Source of the DNA: an uncultured Solimonas sp.
Lineage (GTDB): Bacteria > Pseudomonadota > Gammaproteobacteria > Nevskiales > Nevskiaceae
Assembly (NCBI GenBank): GCA_946478985.1
Contig: CAMLDZ010000174.1
Coordinates: 1 to 5,015, forward strand
DNA length: 5,015 bases
Reading direction: 5' to 3'
Below the pieces are notes generated by a model that was given only the letters and a program-made list of their open reading frames with translations, was not told where the DNA came from and did not search any database. The position numbers and the translations under genes were made by a program. This document shows positions 1-5,015 of this stretch, one piece after another (position 1 is the stretch's first letter; every line of letters starts with the position of its first letter).

Positions 1-431
1 CCGGCGGCGATGAAGCCGCCGAGGTGCTGGCCGCTGGCGTCGATGACATCCGCCGTCAGCGCGGTGCCGGCGTCGACGACGCAGGCGGGGCCTTGGAATT
101 CATGCCAGGCGGCGATCATCGCCAGCCAGCGATCGACGCCGAGGCGTTCGGGCTCGCGGTAGGCGTTCTTCAGGCCGTGCCAGCTCGCGGTGCTGCGGGC
201 GAACTGCGGAGTAAGGCCGTAGCGGCTGCGCAGGGCTTCGATCAGTGCCGGCTCCTGACTGGCGCCGGTGACATGGGCGATCCAGATCGAATCCACCGGC
301 TCGACGGGCAGCTCCGCGACCAGTTGCGCCGGGATGCCGGCGTGCACCGCTGCGCCGGGTTCGCCAAGCTGTCCATCGCGGGCGAAAGCCCATTTGAGCC
401 GCGTGTTGCCGATGTCGATCAGGAGCTTCAT
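1..431 (-). CDS. coaX: Type III pantothenate kinase, N-terminal 143 residues (cut by window edge)
   Basis: CoaX phosphorylates pantothenate with ATP, the first committed step of coenzyme A synthesis, in the cytosol. The visible part opens with the family's phosphate-binding motif DIGNTRLKWA (residues 6-15). It continues with the pantothenate-pocket region YREPERLGVDRW (91-102, GxDR type), the DAGTALTAD motif carrying the conserved Asp (120-128), and the start of the GGxIxPG motif, here GGFIAAG, just at the edge. The family usually has about 240-260 residues, so roughly 100 are missing beyond position 1. The ATG at 431 overlaps the birA stop as ATGA, and a GAGG Shine-Dalgarno (437-440 on the plus strand) lies 5 nt upstream inside birA. 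Translational coupling to birA is therefore likely. birA-coaX adjacency is common in proteobacteria; the Bordetella homologue is called Baf. Family assignment is secure; activity is inferred. Confidence 0.95.
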   Translation of the reverse strand, partial: MKLLIDIGNTRLKWAFARDGQLGEPGAAVHAGIPAQLVAELPVEPVDSIWIAHVTGASQEPALIEALRSRYGLTPQFARSTASWHGLKNAYREPERLGVDRWLAMIAAWHEFQGPACVVDAGTALTADVIDASGQHLGGFIAA

Positions 432-1408
432 GCGCGCCTCAGGCTGACCTCGCCGGCGTGCACACGGTGCTGCACGCCCTCTGCTTCGACAATGAGAGCG
501 CCGTCGCGATCGACACCGCGGGCGATGCCCTGTAAGGGTTCACCGCTGCCGACAATGCGAACGGGCGCGTTACGGGTGGCGTCCAGCTCCGCCCACTGCG
601 AGGCCACGCCGCTGAATCCGCATTCCGCGTAGCCGCGCAGCAGTGCATCCAGCGACGCGAGCAGCTTCGCCGCGAGCGCCGTTCGCGGCAGCGGCGCGGC
701 GCCATCTTCACGCAGCGCGGTCTGCAGATTGATCCAGGCTTGGGTGATATCGGTGGCCTGCTCGTCGGCCATTTGCAGATTGAGGCCGATGCCGATGACG
801 ACGCGGCAGCCGCCGCCGGCTTCGCCGCGGTGTTCGATCAGGATGCCGCCGAGCTTGCGATCGCGGACCAGCAGGTCGTTGGGCCACTTCAGGCGCAGGC
901 TGTGCAGGCCGGCATCACGCAGCACCCGTGCGCAGGCAACGCCGACGGCGAGCGACAGCGCGGTCAGCTCGCGCGGCCAGGTCGGCCAGGACCAGGCGAT
1001 CGAGAGATACAGGTTGGCGCCGAACGGCGAGGTCCAGTGGCGGCCGCGCCGGCCGCGGCCGGCGGTCTGCAGTTCGGCGAACAGGGCTTGCGGGTCGAGT
1101 GCGGGATCAGCTTCGAGCAGGCGCGTGTTGGTCGAATCAACCTGTGCCGCGACCTGCACGTGCAGGTCGGGCACGGCAGCTTGCAGCGCCGCGGCATCGA
1201 GCCGCTGTAATGGCTGCGTCAGCCGGTAGCCGAGGCCCTGCCGCGACTCCAGCTGCAGCTGCCAGTCGCGCAGCTTGTCGATGCGCTTGGCCAAGGCGGC
1301 CCGGCTGATGCCGAAGCGGGCGGCGAGGTCTTCGCCGGAATGCCATGCGCCGTCGGCCAGAGCGTCGACGAGCGCAAGCGTGTCGGCCTCGCTCAGCGCC
1401 GCAGCCAT
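428..1408 (-). CDS. birA: Bifunctional biotin--[acetyl-CoA-carboxylase] ligase / biotin operon repressor
   Basis: BirA makes biotinyl-5'-AMP and attaches biotin to the carrier subunit of acetyl-CoA carboxylase. Group II forms such as this one also repress biotin genes. The product has 326 residues (E. coli BirA has 321). An N-terminal winged helix-turn-helix spans about residues 15-62, with HSGEDLAARFGISRAALAKR very close to the E. coli DNA-binding domain. The catalytic domain shows DSTNT (91-95), the biotin-binding loop GRGRRGRHW (117-125), KWPNDLLV (174-181), KLGGILIE (185-192) and GIGLN (206-210). A C-terminal SH3-like domain covers about 278-324. I chose the ATG at 1408 because it gives the normal N terminus. 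The frame stays open upstream to 1651, but that part lies inside plsY and is not BirA-like. The start overlaps the plsY end by 16 nt. No biotin synthesis genes are in the window, so its regulatory targets are elsewhere. Confidence 0.97.
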   Translation of the reverse strand: MAAALSEADTLALVDALADGAWHSGEDLAARFGISRAALAKRIDKLRDWQLQLESRQGLGYRLTQPLQRLDAAALQAAVPDLHVQVAAQVDSTNTRLLEADPALDPQALFAELQTAGRGRRGRHWTSPFGANLYLSIAWSWPTWPRELTALSLAVGVACARVLRDAGLHSLRLKWPNDLLVRDRKLGGILIEHRGEAGGGCRVVIGIGLNLQMADEQATDITQAWINLQTALREDGAAPLPRTALAAKLLASLDALLRGYAECGFSGVASQWAELDATRNAPVRIVGSGEPLQGIARGVDRDGALIVEAEGVQHRVHAGEVSLRRA

Positions 1409-2037
1409 CGGCCGAGCACCCGCGCTTTTTCGAAGCGATGTTCCTCGCCGTGCAGCAGGCGGCCGATGTTGTCGCGGTGCTTCCAGGTGACCAGTGCCGC
1501 CATCGCCAGCGTGAATGCGCCGGCCGGTGAGGCAAGGCCGCCGCCTTGCAGAACGGCGACCCATAGGATGGCGGTCAGCGTCGCGCTCAAGGTGGCCAGG
1601 CTGACGTAGCCGCTGAGCAGGACCACCAGCACGAATGTGCTCAGCATCCACGCCAGCGCTGGCGCCAGCAGGACGCCGAACACGCCGGCCAGCGTCGCCA
1701 CGCCCTTGCCGCCGCGGAAGCGGTACAGCACCGGATAGCAGTGGCCCAGAGCGACGGCGAGGCCGCAGACGAAGGCGAGTTCCTGCGCGCCCAGCATCGT
1801 TTCGCCGAAATCGGGCAAGCGCGGCACGACCAGCACGGCGAGCACGCCCTTGAGAGCGTCGATCGCCAGCACGCCGAGCGCGAAACCCTTGCCCTGCGTG
1901 CGCAGCGCATTGGTGGCGCCGACATTGCCGCTGCCGAGCTTGCGCAGGTCCACGCCACGCAGCAGACCCAGCAGCGGCCCGCCCATGATGTTGCCGATCA
2001 GATAGGCGAGTGACGCCTTGAGCAGAAGATCGGTCAT
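1393..2037 (-). CDS. plsY: Acyl-phosphate:glycerol-3-phosphate acyltransferase, membrane protein
   Basis: PlsY transfers an acyl group from acyl-phosphate (made by PlsX) to the sn-1 position of glycerol-3-phosphate. This gives lysophosphatidic acid, the first step of phospholipid synthesis, at the inner membrane. The product has 214 residues, close to the usual ~200. All three conserved cytoplasmic motifs are visible: GSGNVGATN (35-43), GHCYPVLYRFRGGKGVAT (98-115, including the glycine-rich phosphate-binding loop) and WKHRDNIGRLLHGEEHRF (185-202). Hydrophobic segments near residues 4-26, 53-73, 84-105, 114-145 and 147-183 fit the five-helix topology. The ATG at 2037 places the first membrane helix directly after the start, as in the family. 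No strong Shine-Dalgarno precedes it. It lies 4 nt after the peptidase stop, so re-initiation by coupled ribosomes is plausible. Its end overlaps birA by 16 nt. The partner gene plsX is not in the window. Confidence 0.96.
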   Translation of the reverse strand: MTDLLLKASLAYLIGNIMGGPLLGLLRGVDLRKLGSGNVGATNALRTQGKGFALGVLAIDALKGVLAVLVVPRLPDFGETMLGAQELAFVCGLAVALGHCYPVLYRFRGGKGVATLAGVFGVLLAPALAWMLSTFVLVVLLSGYVSLATLSATLTAILWVAVLQGGGLASPAGAFTLAMAALVTWKHRDNIGRLLHGEEHRFEKARVLGRWLRR

Positions 2038-2041
2038 GACT

Positions 2042-3856
2042 TCAGACGCCCAGCCAGGCCTTGCGCCGCGCGGCGGCTTCGCCGTCGGCGTCGGCCAGCA
2101 CCAGCGTCCAGGTGTCGTGCGGCGGCGCGCCCGGCACCAGATCCAGCGTCAGCAGCTCGTCGTTGCGGAACACGTGCAGGGCGTAGTGCTGGCCTGGCTG
2201 CAGCGCGGCGACGCGCGCCGGCCAGTTGGCGTTGCTGATGCGCCAGCCATCGAGGGCGACGATGACATCGTTGGGCGAAACGCCGGCCGCTTGCGCCGGC
2301 GAGCCGCTGAAGACGTGCAGCACACGCGTCTCGCCGGGCCTCAGCTTGAGGCCGGCGTAACTGCGCGGCGCCTCGGCGGAGGCCCAGCCGCCGACGTCGC
2401 CTTCCGAGACCGCCGGCCGCAGCGCGGCGCGCACGCCGAAGTCGGCCAGCGTCTCGGCCAGCGGCAGCTCTTCGGTGGAACGGATCGCGCGGTCGAAGAA
2501 GGCGCGCAGATCCAGGCCGGACAACTCCTGCGCCAGGGTCTCCAAGCCGCGTTCCGGCACGCCGATGTCGCGCGCGCCCCAGCGCTGCCAGGCTTCACGC
2601 AACACGGCGTCGAGGCTCAGGCGCGCATCGCGGCGCAGGATCAGGTCCAGGCACAGCGCTGTCAGGCCGCCCTTGATGTAGTAGCTGACGGCGGCGTTGG
2701 GCGTGTTCTCGTCCGGCTGGTAGTACTTGATCCAGGCGTCGAAGCTGGCGTCGGCCAGCGACTGCACCTGCCGGCCCGGCGTACGCTGCAGGCGCGTGGC
2801 GTTTTCAGCGACGGTGTCGAGATAAGTGGCAGCGTCGATCAGGCCGGCGCGCAGCAGGAACAGATCGTCGTAGTACGAGGTGATGCCCTCGTAGTGCCAG
2901 AGATCTTCGGTGTAGGCCTCGCTGCCGAGCTGCGATTCCTGCAGCCGCGCGGCGGTGATGCGCTTGACGTTCCAGAGATGGAAGTACTCATGGCTGCACA
3001 GGCCGAGGAAGATGCGGTAGTCGCGCGACAGCCGCGCCTCGCCCGGTCGCGGCAGGTCGCCGCGCGAGCAGATCAGCGCGGTGGAGTCGCGGTGCTCCAG
3101 GCCGCCGTAGCCGTTGGCAACGACATGGGTGAGAAACAGGTACTGCGCCATCTGCGGCTGCTGGCCGAACAGCTCGCGCTCGACGTGGCAGATCTTGGCC
3201 AGGTCGGCGGCGACGCGCGGCAGGTCGACCTCGCAGCGGCCGGACAGCACCAGCGCATGCGGGATGCCATCGACGTCGAAGTCGACGCGCTGGAAGTCCG
3301 CCATCTCGACCGGATGGTCGATCAGCGCCTCGTAATCGTCGGCACGATACTGGCCGTAACCGCGTGCATCGACGCGCAGTGCCGGCAGGGTGGTGGCGAC
3401 ACGCCAGCGCGCCGCGGCGGGATCTTCGGGCGGCAAGAGTTCGACCTCGAACGCCGCGCCGGCGTACCCGTCCGGGCAGTAGAACAGCGAACTGCCGTTG
3501 AAGAAGCCGCGTCGCATATCGAGCCAGGCCTTGCGCACCGATTCGTCGAAGGCGTGCACGCGGTAGCGCAATGTCAGGGCGCCGCTTACCGGCGCACAGC
3601 GCAGCGAGCGCTTGTCGAGCTTTTCGATGGCGACCGGCTGGCCCGCACAGAAGGCCTCGACGCTGACCACGTGCTTGGCGAAGTCGCGAACCAGATAACT
3701 GCCGCGCAGCCATCCGGGCATGCGGAAGACCTGGCCACCGGGCGCCGGCGCGGCGACGCGACACTCGACTTCGAACAGGTGCGCGTGCAGGTCGGCGGCG
3801 CGGACGGTGAAGTGGACGTGAGAGGGTGAGGGGCAGCTCAAGCGCGGATCCGGCAA
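2042..3856 (-). CDS. M61-family zinc metallopeptidase with C-terminal PDZ domain (glycyl aminopeptidase-like)
   Basis: This is a predicted cytoplasmic aminopeptidase of MEROPS family M61, whose characterised Sphingomonas member prefers N-terminal Gly/Ala. The product has 604 residues, near the family's usual ~600. An N-terminal beta-rich domain (about 14-200, with HLFEVE at 26-31 and MPGWLRGSYLVRDFA at 46-60) precedes the catalytic domain. That domain carries GGLEH (251-255), the zinc motif HEYFHLWN (289-296; ligands His289 and His293, catalytic Glu290) and WHYEGITSYYDD (320-331), whose Glu323 is the likely third ligand. A PDZ domain spans about 490-575, with SPAQAAGVSPNDVIVALDGW at 519-538. 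There is no signal peptide or membrane segment. The start is uncertain. The first in-frame candidates are TTG at 3856 and TTG at 3841; both lie just before the conserved region and neither has a convincing Shine-Dalgarno. It looks like the first gene of a four-gene minus-strand operon. Substrate and physiological role are unknown. Confidence 0.93.
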   Translation of the reverse strand: MPDPRLSCPSPSHVHFTVRAADLHAHLFEVECRVAAPAPGGQVFRMPGWLRGSYLVRDFAKHVVSVEAFCAGQPVAIEKLDKRSLRCAPVSGALTLRYRVHAFDESVRKAWLDMRRGFFNGSSLFYCPDGYAGAAFEVELLPPEDPAAARWRVATTLPALRVDARGYGQYRADDYEALIDHPVEMADFQRVDFDVDGIPHALVLSGRCEVDLPRVAADLAKICHVERELFGQQPQMAQYLFLTHVVANGYGGLEHRDSTALICSRGDLPRPGEARLSRDYRIFLGLCSHEYFHLWNVKRITAARLQESQLGSEAYTEDLWHYEGITSYYDDLFLLRAGLIDAATYLDTVAENATRLQRTPGRQVQSLADASFDAWIKYYQPDENTPNAAVSYYIKGGLTALCLDLILRRDARLSLDAVLREAWQRWGARDIGVPERGLETLAQELSGLDLRAFFDRAIRSTEELPLAETLADFGVRAALRPAVSEGDVGGWASAEAPRSYAGLKLRPGETRVLHVFSGSPAQAAGVSPNDVIVALDGWRISNANWPARVAALQPGQHYALHVFRNDELLTLDLVPGAPPHDTWTLVLADADGEAAARRKAWLGV

Positions 3857-3873
3857 CGGCGAGTGGGCGGCTA

Positions 3874-3891
3874 TTATCGGCGAACCGGCAT
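3874..3891 (-). other. Possible 5-codon leader ORF (or displaced start) before the M61 peptidase gene
   Basis: On the minus strand, AGGAAGGA (plus 3894-3901) is the best Shine-Dalgarno match in this intergenic region. It stands 3-6 nt before an ATG at 3891. That ATG opens only five codons (MPVRR) before TAA, followed directly by TAG. The peptidase frame then begins at TTG 3856, about 17 nt after the stop. Three readings are possible: a tiny leader ORF feeding ribosomes to the TTG, chance, or the true peptidase start displaced by an indel. In the last case one added base, or two removed, would join the frames. The sequence alone does not decide. Confidence 0.25.
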
Positions 3892-3956
3892 TTTCCTTCC
3901 TGGCCCGGGGCGAAATGCTGCTGGCGGGATCGGCGTGGCGAATTTTTTCGCGGCGA

Positions 3957-3983
3957 TGTCGAAAGCCCGGCCCGCCACTCGAC
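3957..3983 (+). promoter_or_regulatory. Candidate ECF42-type sigma factor promoter for the DGPF-GST pair
   Basis: TGTCGA at 3957-3962 and CGAC at 3980-3983 are separated by 17 nt. As I recall it, the promoter motif described for ECF42 sigma factors is TGTCGA at -35 and CG(A/T)C at -10, and this site matches both parts exactly at a normal ECF spacing. It is correctly oriented upstream of a DGPF-family gene, the signature ECF42 target. Transcription would start near 3989-3992, leaving a leader of about 40 nt before the ATG at 4030. An AT-rich stretch, AATTTTTT at 3941-3948, lies just upstream of the -35, where an UP element would sit; it is the most AT-rich point in a very GC-rich region. The motif is short, so chance is possible, but its position and context support it. 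Confidence 0.6.
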
Positions 3984-4017
3984 TATCAGACGAGCGCCAC
4001 ACCGGATCCCCCCAACT

Positions 4018-4023
4018 AAGGAG
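4018..4023 (+). promoter_or_regulatory. Shine-Dalgarno AAGGAG for the DGPF gene, fixing its start
   Basis: AAGGAG is followed by a 6-nt spacer and then ATG at 4030. This near-perfect site fixes the start of the DGPF gene there. The same frame is open from 3826, but that upstream stretch overlaps the divergent promoter region and the peptidase start and shows no family similarity. It is the strongest ribosome binding site in the window. Confidence 0.88.
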
Positions 4024-4029
4024 CCGTCC

Positions 4030-4362
4030 ATGAAATATCTCTGCCTGGTCTACAGCGAAGAGAAGCTGCTCGAAGGCTGGAATGACGCCGAATGCATGGC
4101 CTGCGGCGAATCGCTGCGCGACAACGGCAGGCTGGTGGCCGCCGAAGCGCTCGAATCGGTGCAGACCGCTACCACCGTGCGCGTCCGCAACGGCAGGTTG
4201 TCGATCACCGATGGCCCCTTCGCGGAGACCAAGGAGCAGCTGGCGGGCTTCTATCTGGTCGATGCCCGCGACCTCAACGAGGCGATCCAGATCGCTGCCA
4301 AGATTCCGCCGGCGCGCGTCGGCAGCATCGAGGTCAGGCCGATTCGCGAGCTGCAGGGCTGA
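4030..4362 (+). CDS. DGPF/YCII-family small protein (ECF42-associated type)
   Basis: This 110-residue soluble protein belongs to the YCII-related superfamily (Pfam YCII), in the DGPF branch. The fold is a small ferredoxin-like dimer of unknown biochemical function. The family pattern is clear: MKYLCLVYSEEKLL at the N terminus (1-14), then CGESLRDNGRLVAAEAL (25-41), TATTVRVRNG (47-56), the signature TDGPFAETKEQLAGFYLVDA (60-79), the helix DLNEAIQIAAKIP (81-93) and a terminal beta strand with GSIEVRPI (98-105). Length is typical and the gene is intact. Such genes usually sit beside an ECF42 sigma factor gene; none is seen in this window, though a matching promoter lies about 47 nt upstream of the ATG. 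The gene ends 5 nt before the GST gene, so the two are probably co-transcribed. Family assignment is firm; function is not known. Confidence 0.94.
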   Translation: MKYLCLVYSEEKLLEGWNDAECMACGESLRDNGRLVAAEALESVQTATTVRVRNGRLSITDGPFAETKEQLAGFYLVDARDLNEAIQIAAKIPPARVGSIEVRPIRELQG

Positions 4363-4367
4363 GCGCC

Positions 4368-5015
4368 ATGTCACTGACCTTGTATTTCCACCCGCTGTCG
4401 TCGTTCTGCCAGAAGGTGCTGATCGCGCTCTATGAGAACGACACGCCGTTCACGCCGCACCTGGTCGATCTGGCTGATGCGGAAGCTGCCGCTGCGTTCC
4501 GGCGCCTCTGGCCGATCGGCAAGTTTCCGGTGCTGCGCGACGACGCGCGCGGCCTCACCGTGCCGGAGTCGACGCCGATCATCGACCACCTCGCGCTGCA
4601 CTTCGCGGGCGCCATCCGCCTGCAGCCCCAGGATGCCGAGGAGGCCTTGAAAGTCCGCGCGCTCGACCGCTTCTGCGATCTCTATCTCAATACGCCGATG
4701 CAGAAGATCGTCACCGACCGCCTGCGACCTGCCGGGCAGCACGATGCTTTCGGCGTCGAGCAGGCACGGGCGCAACTGCGCACCGCGTACGGCATTCTCG
4801 AAGGCGAACTCGACGGTCGCCGCTGGGTGGCCGGCGACGACTTCAGCATGGCTGATTGTGCGGCCGCGCCGGCGCTGTTCTACGCGGCCATGACCGAGCC
4901 ATTGGAGCGCTACCCACGCCTTGGTGCCTATCTGCAGCGGCTGTGCGAGCGGCCTTCGTTCGCCCGTGTGCTGCGCGAGGCGCAGCCTTATCTGCAACTG
5001 ATGCCCAAGAGCTGA
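4368..5015 (+). CDS. Glutathione S-transferase family protein
   Basis: The product is a 215-residue cytosolic GST with a thioredoxin-like N-terminal domain (about 1-80) and an all-helical C-terminal domain (about 90-210). The start LTLYFHPLSSFCQKVLIAL (3-21) is the beta1-alpha1 region, with Ser11, Ser12 and Cys14 as candidate catalytic residues. The cis-proline motif KFPVL (52-56) and the glutathione-binding motif PESTPIIDHL (66-75, Glu67-Ser68 contacting the gamma-glutamyl group) follow. The hydrophobic-staple/N-capping box is at VAGDDFSMADC (154-164). Family membership implies glutathione conjugation or reduction of electrophiles or peroxides, but the substrate cannot be read from sequence. 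The ATG at 4368 is chosen because it gives the canonical N terminus; only a weak GC-rich Shine-Dalgarno precedes it, 5 nt after the DGPF stop, so translational coupling is likely. The stop codon is the last three bases of the window, so the gene is complete. Confidence 0.95.
   Translation: MSLTLYFHPLSSFCQKVLIALYENDTPFTPHLVDLADAEAAAAFRRLWPIGKFPVLRDDARGLTVPESTPIIDHLALHFAGAIRLQPQDAEEALKVRALDRFCDLYLNTPMQKIVTDRLRPAGQHDAFGVEQARAQLRTAYGILEGELDGRRWVAGDDFSMADCAAAPALFYAAMTEPLERYPRLGAYLQRLCERPSFARVLREAQPYLQLMPKS

Noticed and set aside
1049..1062. Perfect 14-bp GC palindrome (ccggccgcggccgg)
   Set aside because: It lies in the codons for the BirA biotin loop (Gly-Arg repeats), so protein constraint plus GC-rich codon choice explains it. 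No U-tract or operator context is present.
1409..1651. 81-codon upstream extension of the BirA frame
   Set aside because: It lies within plsY and is Arg/Pro-rich without similarity to BirA. The ATG at 1408 yields the standard N terminus and length.
2018..3829. A 603-codon open frame on the plus strand covering nearly the whole M61 peptidase gene
   Set aside because: Its translation is low-complexity (Ala, Arg, Gln, Val and Asp rich) with no recognisable motif. It mirrors the GC-biased codons of the real gene opposite, which has an intact HExxH motif and PDZ domain. Antisense shadows of this length are common in high-GC genomes.
3939..3950. Small inverted repeat cgaa-tttt-ttcg, considered as a terminator
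   Set aside because: The stem is only 4 bp with no GC-rich arm, and it sits between divergent gene starts where no transcript needs to end. It is better read as an AT-rich element upstream of the promoter.
2988..4031. 347-codon minus-strand frame spanning the divergent intergenic region and part of the peptidase gene
   Set aside because: It is Arg/Ala-rich with no motif, overlaps the peptidase in another frame, and would cross both the promoter and the start region.
4092..4367. 92-codon upstream extension of the GST frame inside the DGPF gene
   Set aside because: It is out of frame with the DGPF gene, has no GST similarity, and precedes a canonical GST N terminus at the ATG 4368.
3874..4374. 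166-codon minus-strand frame opposite the DGPF gene
   Set aside because: It is the antisense of a clear DGPF-family gene and shows no recognisable family. Only its last five codons, which follow a Shine-Dalgarno, were kept as a separate weak observation.
4371..4997. 208-codon minus-strand frame opposite the GST gene
   Set aside because: It is an antisense shadow of a motif-complete GST with no family signal of its own.

Overview
The window is a GC-rich, gene-dense stretch of bacterial chromosome, most likely from a proteobacterium. Gammaproteobacteria of the Xanthomonadales/Nevskiales type, or a betaproteobacterium, fit best. This rests on the adjacent birA-coaX pair, a bifunctional BirA with an E. 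coli-like biotin loop, a glutathione S-transferase and strong GC bias at third codon positions. The taxonomic placement is inference; no RNA gene or clear lineage marker is present. I see no mobile element, CRISPR array, tRNA or rRNA.

Left part (1-3856, minus strand): four tightly packed genes read right to left. They are an M61-type zinc aminopeptidase with a PDZ domain, plsY (acyl-phosphate:glycerol-3-phosphate acyltransferase), birA (biotin-protein ligase/biotin repressor) and coaX (type III pantothenate kinase, cut by the left edge). The junctions are a 4-bp gap, a 16-bp overlap and a 4-bp ATGA overlap, so they look like one translationally coupled operon. Three of the four feed lipid synthesis: CoaX starts CoA synthesis (the source of the ACP prosthetic group), BirA biotinylates acetyl-CoA carboxylase, and PlsY makes lysophosphatidic acid. 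The peptidase has no obvious metabolic link.

Middle (3857-4029): a 173-bp divergent intergenic region. On the plus strand it holds a match to the promoter motif described for ECF42 sigma factors (TGTCGA, 17 nt, CGAC), an AT-rich stretch just upstream, and a good Shine-Dalgarno before the next gene. On the minus strand the peptidase appears to start at TTG, while a well-placed Shine-Dalgarno and ATG slightly upstream open only a 5-codon frame.

Right part (4030-5015, plus strand): a DGPF/YCII-family small protein and, 5 nt later, a complete GST-family protein ending on the last base of the window. DGPF genes are the hallmark partners of ECF42 sigma factors. The promoter match suggests this pair is a small ECF42 regulon, with the sigma factor gene outside the window. 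This is the most interesting signal here; the rest is ordinary housekeeping sequence.
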